Below are positions 12,101 through 25,380 of a DNA stretch of 64,000 nucleotides, piece by piece (within the stretch, counting starts at the first letter, position 1; each line of letters opens with the position of its first letter). The notes below the pieces were generated by a model. It was not told where the DNA came from and did not search any database. It worked only from the letters and a program-made list of their open reading frames with translations. Origin of the DNA: Neelides folsomi (lineage: Eukaryota > Arthropoda > Collembola > Neelipleona > Neelidae); the NCBI GenBank assembly GCA_034687125.1, contig JAQGBZ010000016.1:186001-250000 (forward strand), given 5' to 3'. Made by a program: the position numbers and the translations under genes.

Positions 12101-14153
12101 ATTGGATGGTGGACCTCAGTCAAAACCCCAACAATGACAAAAACAAACCTACATTTGCTACAGAACCAAAACAACGCTGACCACTGGAATGAATGGAAGG
12201 CTCACCCAAGGAAAGGACAATTGCTCAAACTAATTAAAGGCAAACATGACTCCATGCAGTGCAAATTGAAGCCTTTAAGGAACGTTGATTCAGAGGCGTT
12301 GCTGCAATGCCAAAAATAAGATTTTAATTCTACCTTTCATTTCGCCACTTCTTTCAAAGAAAGGATTGGAAGCATTTCTAGCTCTTTTGCGGTTTTCTTC
12401 TTTTAACAATAAATAAAGTTAAAAATTTAAACACGCTCCTTCATTATTTTCTCTCTCCAAATTATTACTCTTCAAGTTGACTTATAATGATTAAGTTTTT
12501 CCTTTTCCCAATTTACTTCAACAAACTTGATCGATCGATATGGCGTGAATTATTGAGTATTGGGTCGCAATTTGGTAGAAATTCCAAAAGGCCACGAGGA
12601 AATTTGAAAGCTCTCTTTGAGAGAGTGGAGGAAATTAGAAATTGCGGCCCGCGTGGCATGTATGAATGTCCACCTATGTCTTGACCTCATGAGATGAGGA
12701 GCGTGAGGAGGGGTGAAGGTGAGATGCTGGAAAGCTCCAATGTTTCACATCACCAACACTATCCAACCTGCCCTACAAATTCATATGGGAAATAAATATC
12801 TCTCGGTGATGGGGAACTTGGGGAAGGGGTCCAATAGCCGCCCAACTCCTCAATGCCATCATCATGTCAAAGGCTGTTTGAGTGAGTGCAGGGAAAGTGG
12901 AGATCAACATTTTAAAAAGGCAGTTCCTATGTATTTAATTTCGAACGAGCATGTACACAAGTAAATAAGTAGATTATATATGAATGCATAGGTGAGATCT
13001 CTGGGAGGAGGAAGGATCGTAAAGGTTACATTTTAATAATCGTATAATCAACCAACTACTCCACTTTATGCACATAAAGGAAGAAAACCCTTTTTAAAGT
13101 TTTTATTCCTATGCATAGCTATGCATTTATATGTTATATATTCTACGAGCAGGTCACCCGTAACCTACGGGTCACTCAATGCTTGGATTTCAGGATATCA
13201 TTGAGTCACTCGTAATCGTGAATATTCCAATATCTGTAACCCGTCTAAATTGGAATATTCAACTAAAGAATTATCCGATTGGAATAGGTATAGCTCTAAA
13301 CTATAAAACGACCTAAGAACCCATTTCTTCCATGTTTTTCACTCTCTTTAAACCTCATGGATGTCGATCGCATTAATTGATCAGTCGGATCACCCGCCAC
13401 CCGTCATTGGAGGGGTCCCAATACCTTTGATTTGGTAACAAAATTGTATTTATTTACTATTCGTTATCCATAACCGATCACGCCGATCAATAATAATATT
13501 CAGTATTCCCTTTACTGCCGTGGTATGACTTTCCAATTATATTACCAATGAATTTATCAACTACGGTTATCATATCACCATCCCATAAGCGACCTTTAAC
13601 CCTCTATCAATATCCTATTTTGTAATGGTATCGCAATTAGCTAGGGTCACCCGTCACCTGTCCACGACATATACGGGTCACTTATTAGTATTAATGAGTG
13701 GAATATTATTTAAAAAGTTATAAATCTATTCGGCATTTTAGCCAAATTCGAGCAATATTTCCAATAAAATTTCATTTTCCCCATCATGATTTATTTTAAT
13801 AAATTCTTTAGTAAAATGTTGAAATTTAATAAACTCATCGACTTTTTTGAAATATTTTCAATTTCACTCCATTTAACCCTTCAAATGCTCTCGAGTAACC
13901 ACAAGAGTGAATTTAAATAAATAAACTCGCCAACTTTTCCAAAATATTTTAAAAAAATGTCGAAACTCCTCCCCCTGAAGAACCAAAATTTCTTCTTTGT
14001 CGTTGAATAACTCGACAACCATGAGGGTTAAATATTTGGTGCTTAAGTCGAGGGCACACCACTGGATATCTGGGAATCGATTAGTACAAGCCCCATTCCG
14101 ATCGGATGTAGGCTCGATGACGTGAAATTAAAGTCACGTATTATATACAGTGT
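9169..14153. other. Non-coding region (possible long intron of PTB gene 1)
   Basis: No supported coding exon. If the candidate first exon at 20548-20612 belongs to PTB gene 1, this is intronic. Around 11.64-12.0 kb there is a G+C-richer patch ending in ATGAAGCCAG followed by GTAAGG (ATG at 11972), which could be a very short plus-strand first coding exon. With only four codons it cannot be assigned to any gene. Confidence 0.4.
13146..13690. repeat. Degenerate cluster of GGTCACCCGT-like motifs
   Basis: Several variants of a GGTCACCCGT / ACGGGTCAC motif occur in both orientations: near 13153, 13168, 13390, 13645 and 13670, with weaker forms such as GTAACCCGTC near 13237. Such clustering is typical of subterminal repeats of an old DNA transposon, but I could not find matching ends with a target duplication. 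It could instead be a degenerate satellite or a protein-binding array. Confidence 0.3.
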
Positions 14154-14154
14154 A

Positions 14155-14227
14155 CAGCGTATTTCAGCTCGATGTCCCGCCTTTTATAACTAAATAGATC
14201 ATAAGGACATTGAGCTGAAACACGCTG
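14155..14227. mobile_element. 73-bp TA-flanked hairpin MITE (Tc1/mariner-like), copy A
   Basis: A short palindromic element. The left arm CAGCGTATTTCAGCTCGATG pairs with the right arm, whose reverse complement is CAGCGTGTTTCAGCTCAATG, leaving a loop of about 20-25 bases. A TA dinucleotide flanks each side (14153-14154 and 14228-14229), as expected for Tc1/mariner-type insertion. The identity continues a few bases outside the TA on both sides (TG before it, CA after it), so the exact borders could shift. There is no coding capacity. Confidence 0.68.
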
Positions 14228-14229
14228 TA

Positions 14230-17200
14230 CAGGTATATGGATTTTCCGATTTTCAGGTTTATCTTAAAATTCAGCTATTTGTAACAAACCTGAATCTCAA
14301 GATGTGAAAAGAAGTTAAAAAATATAAATAAAGCAAAAGTTGATTTTAAATTCAATTTTTAGTATAGCTAATTCGATAAGTATTGAGAATCCATTTACAG
14401 TCCAGTCCATCTGTAGATAAGTATGGAAAATATCTCTTTAAGTACTTAAGGTTAGTATGTATGGTTGATTATATTAGATTATGTATATTGCATATATTGG
14501 CCCAATGAGGAATGTGGAGAGATTGGTATATTGTGAAGGTGTTTGAGAGTTGTCACCCTTTGGTTGCACTTTTTGGAAGAATGACCTCTGAGCTTCTCTC
14601 TTACTCAAGATGTTTTCCTAAAGGGGTTGAAGGGGTTGTCTGGGGGATTATTGGCCTTTCCTATTTGAAACGTCGCCAACTTGAACTTGAAAGCAAGGCC
14701 TTAACAAGCATCTTGCACATTCTCTCTTCTTCGCTCTCTCGAAGCACTAGAGAAATTGTGAAGATCCATATGTATGAAGAATTGGAAATGATGTGACACA
14801 CCTTCCATGGGAGATTATTACCACTCATATGTAAGGATGGGAAGGGAAAGGGAAGATGAATTGGAGAGGTGGAGAGAAAAAGCTGTTTGGGAACCCACCT
14901 CCATCCCGAATGTATGTTATTGGAATAGTGGGCCAATAAGGATGATTTGGTCAACTTTGGATTAGGAATCCACACGTGCCAATCGAATGGCTTGGTTTCA
15001 GCCGTGGATCTTATCATTGCGGTCCGACTCGAACCTCAGTCTTCCTTTTCATTCTTCATTGAAGCTCATTAGTGAGGTATATTTAGTCAGATCAGATGGT
15101 TCGAGATTGGATTCCCAAGAACAAGAGCCAAATTATGGAGATCAGGCAATTGAGTCTCAAACTCTCATTTTTCCAATCGGCCTAATCCATCAGCCTTGTA
15201 AATAAAACAAAAGGGAAACGAGCCCACGAGCAATTACAAGCTCCTTCTTATGATGACAGAAATGCAAAATTGATTTCGACTCCGCTTTTCTCTCTTGACC
15301 TATACTGTGGATGAGAGAGGGGATGAAGAAAGGGAATCATATTCCAGTCACTAACTTGCTCATCATTGGAATCACCTCTTAAGTAGGGAGTCTCTCCCAC
15401 CTGGGTGTGGACGTGCTAACGAGATCCCGAATAGAAAGAGAGATCAATTCACTTCTCCCTTGGAAGTAGAAATCGAGGAAGCTCATTTCAATATCCTTCA
15501 CTTTTCCACAACAACGATCCAAATCCTTCTCAGCTTCCTCAACACACGAGATCCGTTTCTATCATCACGCCATTAAATAGATATTTTTATACATATTATC
15601 ATATACATTACTTAAAATAACACTTTTATTCTCATTTCCATCTCATGGCTCTTTCAAAGTGAGAAAACTTTGGCGAGTGGCGAAACGAAAGACTTCAATC
15701 CTATTATCCTCAACCCATCCACACTCAAACCATCCACACAATGGTGGGGCTATGAGGATAAAATACATTTAAAAATAATGTCCGAGTAAAAGACCATTAA
15801 TTGAATCGCATGAGATCTCCTTAATTCGCCTCGTTGGTGATATATGAAAATTGTTTAAATGAGCTGGTCATCATTGTGTGTCTGTTGGAGTCCTCCATGG
15901 ACTTACCAGGGGTCTTTCAGCCGCTCACTCCACGTCCTCGCCCTAAACATCTCCTTCATGCAATCCATGCAATCTCCCCATTGACTTCAATAAGAAATAT
16001 CTCTTTCACTCACTCACCTCTCGCTTGTTTACATTTAATTACACTTTTCGCCTCTCTTTTCCAAATCCTGACCTGAAAAATATATTAGATGCATCTTCTC
16101 CCACACTCTCCCCATTCCACTCTGACATGTGATGTAAAGAGGCATAATTGTTCAATAGCTTTTTAAATGATCCATTTCACTTGCTAATATTTCAAATGGT
16201 GATGAATGGAAATTGGGTGAGGTATTAGCAAATGCAATCTTTGGCTCCCACGATCTTGGACATAAACTAAATCAAAAGTTGGATTAACCTCGTCATCTAT
16301 ATATATTTATATTAAGTACATATGTAACCTACTAATGTTAGCCAAATAATGGGAGTTCATTTTAGAGGATATTTCTATGGCTTTATGGGAATATGAATAG
16401 TTTCTATTCGTTGATGACGTTTGACAGACCAATTCATGAGTGAATTAATCGCCAAAATTGATTCAGCGAGCTTAATTCTTATCGCGGTTATCAATCTTAA
16501 TAAATGTGATTTTGATCAAGAGTCAAAACGCAGCGTAATGGTCGGACTCTCAATTTCTCTCAATGGAATATTTGAATGAAAACATGAAAGTCTTTCATTT
16601 GTAACTCCATAATGATGAGAATCCGAGTTTTGAATATTTCATCTTCTTTTAATTCAATTAATTATTCGAAGGATTGTGAGTTAATTTTAAGCTATTTAAT
16701 GTATTCATTAGAGGAATTGACTTTCTTATAGATGTATGGTTCCATTGAACTTCTGCTTATATGAAAGTTCAAAAAAACTTATTATTCAAAGCCTGTAGAA
16801 AGCTTTCACAATCAACTCCTTTATGATTCTATGAATCTCAATGATCCAACTTTTACATTTACGCTTCTCATTGACCAAGAGAAAAGTAAATTTCATTAAT
16901 ATTAAAAGGAAATATGAAATTTTTTTTACAAAGATAGTAAATTATTCCTTTATGAAAAATAAGCATGTTTTTAAGACCATTTAGCTAAAGGTATTTATCC
17001 GCAAAGTTGGTAAAAAAATATTATGTTGCATCAGTCTTATTTATATATATGGTATACCATTTTATCGCAGTTGCAAATAGTTAAAAAGTTATAATTTAAT
17101 AATCTTATAATTTAATTGTATTTAAATATTGAATTTCTTATGCAATTTATAATGTATTAGCTTTGGAATTATTAGGAAACTCAAGGCAAGGCATGAGATG

Positions 17201-20200
17201 AAGTCATTAGCACTTTAATACGTTGGGTATAAAGTACATTTTTAAATGGCTTAATAAGAATGGAATTTAAAGTTTAAAAACCCAGGACAGGACCCAGAAG
17301 ATGGGATTTAAACATGAACTAAATATTATTATGCTAGGTCATTGGGACATTTTTATTTCTTCACCCCATGCACAGGTCAAGTAATTTATGACCTTGTTGT
17401 TGAGATCATGCAGTTGCATTTTCCATGTAGGAGCATCAACGATGTAATACTCTATTTACAAGACAAGTGTACTTGAACGATTAGGTCTAACTTAATGTAA
17501 GTAACAAAATACAGTTTAGAGAAGTGTTCTTATTCATGTTCAAACTTCATTATTCAGCCTATTACGAATGTCATTTATCATTTTAACTATGTATTACCCA
17601 TGGGCCATTTAACTCAATTTTAGTTCTTACTAACCCAATACTTTTAGTTTTAACTTGTAAAAATAGCCTTTAACAAACAAAACAATCATTAAATTGAATA
17701 ATGAAAATTAACAAGTTTCATACACTTTTCTTTCTACATTTAAATTTCTGGAAATTTGTTACTAAATGTTACATAACCATTTTACTCGTTTTTCAAATAT
17801 GAAATATAATATTTACAAATACTATTATATAAGTGAGTAGCGTATGTAATTTAAATGTCTTTATTTACCGTTCTAACATATTATTATTGTAATTTAAATA
17901 TTAAGGTCTATGTAGAAGCTTGCAAGAATTTAACTGTATGAACTTTTCAATTGTAATTGTCATTTGGTCGAGTTTCTATCATTTGCTTAAGAATCAACTT
18001 AAAGCGAATAACGAAACAAAGGATGTCACTGAGCGAAGGACGGAGAGATGCGAATAAAAATAACAATTGACTCTTTACGGCCTGTTTGGTGAGACATTTC
18101 GTATGGCTGTTATTATAATTTTAAATTAAATAACCATTCCTGAGGAATAGAAAGCTGTTTGCATTGAATTAGAGATTCGAAGGAGTAAGCAAATAAACCT
18201 TTTGCCCTTTACTCGATAATTAAATTCAATTGAATTACATTTACTATTGCATTACTTCTCGATGCAACTATGACATACATGCTAAAAAATATACGGCTGT
18301 GTATAAGTGCTAAGAAAAAATTAACCATGTAAAACTACATATAATATTAGTAACATGTATGAGCAAATAATTATGGTTTTTGTATGTATAAGTACAGATA
18401 TCTTTTTATATGACTTATTTGCTCTACATTAACTATGCATTGTTAAATGCATCAATATTAGCTTATTAGCACAATGGCTAAAGTTTTAAATTACTTATAC
18501 ATGTTTGTAATAAGATATGATTTTGTAAATTGAACTATTGGCCATAGTTTGTAGGAGTTTTTCCAATTACTGTAAAAAATGTATAAATATTTTATTTTGT
18601 ATATCTTGTTTATTTTTTTACCTGATTTTAGTGCAGATTTCAATTAATGGGTATACCTAAATGTGAATACACAAATACAACTATTAAATAGTATATGTAC
18701 CTGTATACCTAGTTAATATATGGTAAAGTATTGTACTTATTTATATGTATTGATGAGATAGAAAATCTTGAAGGTTCGCAATAAATAAAATGCACTTTGT
18801 TCAATTATAATTTTATGCGGACTTCAAGGCAAATGACTGCATTCTGATAACTTCATTTCACGTATAGGTCACATTGGTTTATTCTTTTGGAGATTCAGCA
18901 TGACAATCTTGCAGAGTGCAATTTATGAATGTAATTGTAGAAGTAGGGATTAGATATGTATTTACATTTTGTATGGTCATATGCATGTGGGAGTTTGCAT
19001 GCGTTGATTTGATTTCATATTTTTGACACCTCGTCGGAACTCGCAAGACAAAAAGCCTTTTAGCATTATTTACTATTTATGTGTGCAGTATTTAATTTTA
19101 GACATTCTAGCCCTTGTATTTTAGCACTTTTCTCATGACCCTTTTATATAAAATAAACATCACCCCTTTTCAAAATTCAATATACTGTATACATAAAATA
19201 TGGTATATATGTGTGTACGATTAAGTTACAATTATACAGGTATGTACTCATATTCATACAGATAGAATTTCAATTGTTTCTTTATCGATTTTGAAATCAA
19301 ATCTTTCGGTCCTTCAAACAAAATATTTAGGATAATAAATAATTAAGTATTTTTATTTATTTTTATTTCAATTTGAGATCATTTACACAGGAAACAGCGG
19401 ATCACATTGTCAAAGCTTACAATTATGTATACCTACTTAATTAAATGTAAAATAGTCTGATCTTATTGTTGATAATCATATAAATATTTATTAATTAAAA
19501 GGTAATATCTTACATACCAGGAAGCAGAGAAGATAAATGTTGACATTGGGTGGAACCTTTGTGAATCTTTTTACATTTCCTAATGTCGTATAATTTTTAA
19601 CGTCATTCCTTTTTTAATTAATGCAAGATTCTATTGTATTTAAAAATAATTTCTATGTTCAAGTCTGGTATATAGTAATATGTATTAACATAGATAAGTG
19701 CCTTACCTACATAGATAATAAGAAAAATATTACCTTTATACATGATATACATAGCATAACAATTAAACATCTACCAGTATAGCTAAACTTAACATGTTAC
19801 CTATAATGAATATTATCAATTCGATTAAAAAAATACAGCTAACAATAAAGAAAATTCATTAGTCTTACGACGTCGAACATTAAATTATGCAGACATTTAA
19901 TTGCCATCTCTTCTCATTTGCACCTTACTTTAAGAACTGAAAGTAGTTACATGAGTATTAGTATTTGCACCAAGGCATATAAAGAATTGTTTCTAATCAT
20001 ATCAAGTTCAAAGATAAAGGGTCGACCGGGTCTATAAAGATACTATAATAAATTTAACTATGAATCTTATTGATATGAGATATGTTGGTCAATATGTTTT
20101 CATCTGTTATCTAAATATATTCAATCTACTTTTGCATATCATATCACTAGTTTGCTTATCCTCCTTGGCATAGTTCGATTTATATGTAAATCTTTACTAA

Positions 20201-20547
20201 TTACATATATACTGCTATTGTGACACAGAAAGACCTTAATTGATCTTGTTTTAAAATCTTTGACAAACCTAAATGTAATTGCTAAATAATGTGGATTTGG
20301 TTTATTGATTAAGCAGAAAATTTGCAAGCGCTTTTACTCATGTTAGTCCCAAAGGTTTTGTGGGATGATGGGGATGAAGATTTGAGAAGAAATTGAGGGT
20401 CGACGCCTCGAAGAAGTCAAGATGTTTGATCAGAACACATGCGTCCATCTCTCGATTGAGTCGAAAGGGTTGATTGTCGAAGAAGGGTGCTGAAGAAGGC
20501 CGCTAGTTGATTGTTGAAGGTAGGTGAGCAAGAGGTAGAGAGCTCAC
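14230..20547. other. Non-coding region
   Basis: Mostly AT-rich, with moderately G+C-rich patches at 14.5-15.5 kb and 15.8-16.1 kb. Frames there (for example 14661-15017 minus, 118 codons) overlap frames on the other strand, match no family I recognise, and have no convincing splice partners. From 16.1 to 20.3 kb the DNA is dense in stop codons and I see nothing in it. Confidence 0.5.
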
Positions 20548-20612
20548 CTGTCGCAGGTAGCGGAAGGTGGGCAGCAGGGAGGGCGAGTTGGAGGAAACCC
20601 TTTTGGAGCCAT
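20548..20612 (-). CDS. Candidate distal first coding exon of PTB gene 1
   Basis: On the minus strand an ATG at 20612 opens a frame MAPKGFPPTRPPCCPPSATC plus Asp and two bases of the next codon. It ends at 20548 in a good donor (CGACAG then GTGAGC). The phase left over (two bases) matches exactly what the acceptor before 9168 requires, and joining gives Cys-Asp-Arg-Ser-Ser-Met-Ser-His-Phe at the junction. The exon lies in a G+C-richer patch inside AT-rich DNA. Phase agreement alone has about a one-in-three chance of being accidental, and the implied intron is about 11.4 kb, so this is tentative. It would add 24 residues to the 494-aa protein. Confidence 0.3.
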
Positions 20613-22993
20613 GAGTTGAGCCACGATGAGACATGTATGATTGGAGATAAGATGGAAACAGGTGCGTAGTTGGCTAGGGATGCGGAAGCGAGAGAATAGC
20701 TGACAGCTCATCACAATTAAAGACCTTTGATGCAAAAAACAAACAATTAAATTCCAAAGCTTTGCCTCGTCGGAGGTACGAATTCCACCTCGTGGATTTT
20801 ATTGACCTAAAATCCTTTCTTTGGGATTGGGACGAGAGGAGAAGTCAATGGGGTTCCTTGAGTAAACCTTGAAAATAATGGCGTAAATAGGGGTGAAATT
20901 CCGTGGGTGTGTCTTTTAATTAGAATGGGCGAAAATGGGGAAAAGGAGCCACAAGAATGGGGCAAGAAGAATGGAGTAATTTGGGCTTGTCGGTAAGTGG
21001 CTTCTTCTTCAGCTTCAATTTATGAGCTATGGTTTTCAGGTGTCATCCTGAGCCCAAAAAATGAGAAGTGACCATAGTGAAAATGAGAGAGGTTGAGGAG
21101 TCTGAAAAAATTGCTGGCTGGTGCGGTATGACTCTCTTCAATCCCTATCTCTCTTCTCCTCACGGCCAGGTCAGGAAGAAATGTTTTGGGCTAAAGTTAT
21201 TAACTAATGAGGGGGGACGAACCTCATTTCGTTTTTTATTCGATTGGCCCCATCATGAAGTCCTCCCTCACCAATGTGTTCCGCAAATGCACTCGGATTC
21301 ATTTCCCAATTGTGATGGAAGTGCCAATTTGTGGACATGGTGGGTCCTTCCATAATTCCATATTTATCCCCTGCATTCCATGTTTTATGTTCTCGTATGA
21401 TATTTATATTTCTGGGAGTTGGATCAGAGCTGGTCGGAGATTGTCCATGTACGGGCAAGAGGAGGCGAGCAAGTTTGGGAGAAGCCAGTTATTGGGGAAT
21501 GGGCATGGGGTCGGAATGGAGTTGGATGATAATGCGAGGTTCTCACAAGTAATAAATAATTGAGTTGAATTAAAAGGTGAAGTGGTATGACAACAGAGTT
21601 GCTCATAATTCCTCCGGAGCCGACAGGTTGAGGAATTTTAGGAGGCTGAAGGGCCCATGAGGAACAATGATGTTTGGGAAGAATGAAGGGCTTCCTCCAA
21701 AGGACCCGGCGAAAAGTGAAAGGGCCTCGAGGAACAACCTGGCGACATAGGCCCAGGAACGGGCCGCTGGTTCCGAATGCCTTCGGGTCCCAGGAAAAGG
21801 TCAAGAGGGGAATTTAGGGCTGGTGCAGCTTCGGCCCCACTGTCGGCATCCTCGCATCCCAAATTCCAAACTACACCCCCAAACTGGGCTCGCAGACCCC
21901 GATGGAATCTCATCTCTCAGGTCCTCAAGCGGATGAGAAAGGTGAGCTGATTGGAGTTTGGAGGTGGGATGGCCAATGGAAGCTTCTCCTTCCCCACCCC
22001 TCAAGGCCCTCTCTCACGAGACCAGAGCCAACCCAAGAGGAAAGAAGGTGAATGTGGCCTTCCACTTTGGTAATCCTACATTTCCTCTCCACGGCTCCTG
22101 AGCCTCCGTCGCCTCTCCGGCCAGCCAGCTCTCCAGACCGTCCGAAACCCGGGTGAGGACGAGGAAACTCTCTCACCCGCCCTTCAGCATAGTGAAGTGC
22201 TCCGAGGCCATGCCAAGCCCCGCAACCCGCCCGCAACCAGCCGCCGTCTGCCTCTGAGGTGAGTGTCCATTCTTCGAGTGACCGTTCGTTACCCCTGCCA
22301 AGTGGTTCTGCGAGACACGACAGGTGCTCCGCTAGGATTCCTCGCCCGTCCCGGCTCCTCTCCCTCGCCCTCCCGAGTCCCAACCTCGCAATGTAGAAAC
22401 CTTGTAGGGGCCCTTCATCGGAGAAACCTCCGAGGTCGTCGTTCGCCCACGTCCGTCTCAAATCCTTCCAAATTCCTTTAAACCTGTACTGACGTCAAGA
22501 TATGTCATGGTCACGTCGTTCTCTTCCCTCCAGACTGAGGTCATGTTCACATTAGGAGTTGGTGGAAGTGACTCAGGGAACTCGGCCCTTGAGTCCAAAT
22601 ATAGTATTTATTATTATGGGTTCGAGGTGAGCCTCGTTTCTAGAAAACCCCATCAATTCCCCATTGATCCCGATTGTTGTTGAGGAGTTAAAGGCTCCCG
22701 GGAACCCATCAAAGAAGGGAAGAAGTGAGGGCGAGTGACGTCAGGTTTTGTGGGACACAATTGAGGGACGACACGGCTCGTTGGGAGTCAGATGGAGAAA
22801 TAGGATTTATTGCCATTCCTTTTCAATGGGAGCATAATAATTGTAGCAAAGTGTTCGCGAGTCCTCGGTGAGAAATCCATTTTGAAATGAGGTGGCCCAA
22901 CGTGGGGGCACAATGGCGGACTTGTCATCCCCACCTGCTCCTCCTTCCCAGCTAACCATGTTTTAACAGTGATTGACATTAGGTAAATCCGCG
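20613..22993. other. G+C-richer region upstream of PTB gene 2
   Basis: The region from about 20.7 to 22.97 kb is clearly richer in G+C than the AT spacers, most strongly from 21.6 to 22.5 kb. It probably holds promoter and 5' UTR exons of the plus-strand PTB gene beginning at 22994. Donor-like sites include GAG followed by GTGAGT near 22258 and GAG then GTGAGC near 22626. Overlapping frames of 120-180 codons exist on both strands but none resembles a known protein. Confidence 0.4.
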
Positions 22994-25380
22994 ATGCCGC
23001 TTGTTCGGAAAGTGAGGGGCGGGCGCGGGAGGGGCCATGCGAGCGACGAGGACGAGTCGACGCCGATCTGCAGGTGCCGTGTGTTGTACCTGGGCTCCGC
23101 CGTTCCGCACATCACGAAGGACGGGCTCCAAGGGATCCAAGAGCCCTTGAAGGAACTCTACCCCGACACGGGGCTCTCGTCCCTCAAAGGCATCGACTCC
23201 TGGCTGAGCGTGTGGTCCAACGGGCTCCTGCTCGAGAACGTGGACGAGAAGAACACTAAGATCACGCGGTTTTTCCCAATTGAGTCCCTCCACTACTGTG
23301 CGGCCGTGAGGAACGTGTTGGTTCCGGCGAGCAGCACCGGACCCTCTTCGAGCGAGAAAGTCCAAAAGTTTCTCCCGCTCGACTCGCCCTTTGCCCGACT
23401 CCCCAACCTGAACCACCCGCCGTTGTTCGCCTGCATCCTCCGCCGAACCACCGGGATCAAAGTGCTCGAGTGCCACGCGTTCATCTGCAAGAGGGAAATG
23501 GCCGCGAATGCGCTGGTGCGCTGCTGCTTCCATGCCTACGCCGACTCGACGTATGCCAAGCAGCTGGAGAACGGCGGGAGTCTCCCGGCCGGTAATGCCA
23601 ACGGGACCATGATGTCCAACGGGTTCTCGAACGGCGGGAGTGGGACAATGTTCAAAGACAGCGACCGCCCCATCCAACGCTCTGTCACTCCCTTGAACTC
23701 CATCGAGAAGGTGGCGGGGTGGCAGGCGCTTAGTCAGAACGGAGACTCGGACATCATCGTCGTGGCCAACTCGACGGACGACGAGTTCACCGACGGCCCC
23801 GTCGGGGCCTCGACCCCGAGAGACAAGTTCGAGTTCCGGGCCGAGTTCCCCGACGACGACGAGATCTACGACGTGGACGAGAACCACAAAGTGTGGGGGA
23901 TGGGCGGGTCGGCGATGGGGCAGAACGGGACGTCAGAGCTTGTGTACTTGGAGCCGGATGGGACGCTGAAGTCTGTCAAGTCCCACGGGTCGAGACTTTC
24001 CCGACCACGGCAGTTCATCTCCCCGCCCCCGCCTCCGCCCCCGCCGCCCCAACAGTTCTCATTGCTCAAGTCGGCCGAGGAGGAAGCGTCCTCCTCCAAG
24101 AAGAAGACTAAGAAGAAGCTGAAGAAGGAGAGCAAGGCGATGCAGCAAGGCGGCAGGTACCTCGTGAGGCCTGCCTCCATGATGAATCTCAGTTCGGGCC
24201 AGGCCCTTCAGCCCCCAATCAACCCTCGCCCAGGAAGCAGGTATTCGATTTTTCCACCCTCGGGACATTAAAGGGCCCACACACCTCACACTTCCCATAC
24301 ACCTTCCCCATCGCCCAGACCACCATTCTTTCCATTGGAATTTAATTACCCTCTTTATGCCCTTTTTGCATATAAATCAATTATCCCCAATGAAAATGCT
24401 CAAGCCATTGAGCAAATTACTTAAACTCTATGGTACACTTACTTATAAATCCATTCCTGATAGCGATTTTGAGAGGCATAAGGAAAAACCATGGCGAGAG
24501 AACCAGGGAAGTAAAATGCTTTTTTCCCATTTTTAGTGTCATCAATGGGCCCATTAATCGACCGAGCAGTGCAATGTCGACGCTCACACGGAGCAGGCAC
24601 ATGCACCCACATCAGCAGTTTATACCAGTGCCACAAGGGGGGAACGGAATGAACGGGTTTGTGATGGCGGACATGCGGGGACAGCCCATCTACGGCCATC
24701 TCCCGCCGCCGCACTTCCAAATGCCGCCGATGCAGCCGCAGCTCCTCCGTGGTCCTCCTCCGAAGTCTAAGAAGAAGCAAGGGAAGCAGCAGATGATGAT
24801 GGCCCCGCTCCTCCACCCCGGAATCCCGATCAACCCCACGCCGCCGCCCATGTTCCACCACAAGTCCCTCGAAGAGGGGAAGAAGGCGGAGATGATGATG
24901 ATGCCGCACTCGCACTACGCGACCATTGAGCGCGGCTACCACTACCACACCCGCCAGCCCAATGGTGACTCCGCCACGTTGGCCTCCAACAAGAGCAAGT
25001 CCAAGAGCAGCTCCAAGAATGGGGCGGGAGAGCCGGGCGGGTCGCCGTTCAACACGGGGATCTACCGGAAGAAGGGGCACTTGAACGAGCGGGCGTTCTC
25101 CTATTCCATCCGCCAGGAACATCGGTCGCGGTCATACGGGTCGCTGGCGAATCTCCAATTTGCAAACGAGTCCGGCCAGGCCCTGCGTCCCTCCGGCTCC
25201 CCGCCCCACACAGCCGAAGGGATGAAGAAAGAACGCGAGATCATCCAGATGGTCCGAGACTTGGACCTTTCGGGAGACGAGATCGAGCGGTCCCAGGTCC
25301 CGTCCGACATGTACCCACCTCGGAAGATGAACGGGTACAGGCAGCAGAACGGACACGGGCCTCGCATCACCCACAGATAA
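22994..25380 (+). CDS. PTB/PID-domain adaptor protein, proline- and lysine-rich (gene 2)
   Basis: Two coding exons: 22994-24240 (donor AAGCAG then GTATTC) and 24537-25380 (acceptor TTTTTAG). The split codon AG+T gives Ser and the frame continues exactly; the protein is 696 aa. The ATG at 22994 is preceded by in-frame TGA at 22970 and by an acceptor-like TTTTAACAG, so a 5' UTR intron is likely. The PTB domain spans roughly residues 26-188: CRVLYLGSAVPHITKDGLQG opens it, VWSNGLLLENV and FFPIESLHYCAAVR form the middle, and PPLFACILRRTTG with LECHAFICKREMAANALV forms the closing strands and helix. Downstream are a Gly/Asn linker, an acidic stretch, a polyproline run near residue 345, a Lys-rich segment, and in exon 2 Met/Pro/His-rich sequence followed by RAFSYSIRQEHRSRSYGSLA (about 601-620). 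Probably a cytoplasmic scaffold; its ligand is unknown and I do not recognise a standard symbol. Confidence 0.88.

Noticed and set aside
22979-23887. 302-codon minus-strand frame opposite PTB gene 2 exon 1
   Set aside because: It is the antisense shadow of a G+C-rich exon; composition is biased to Arg, Gly and Val and no domain is seen, while the plus strand encodes a clear PTB domain.
24439-25122. 227-codon minus-strand frame
   Set aside because: Antisense of PTB gene 2 exon 2, whose frame joins exon 1 in phase.
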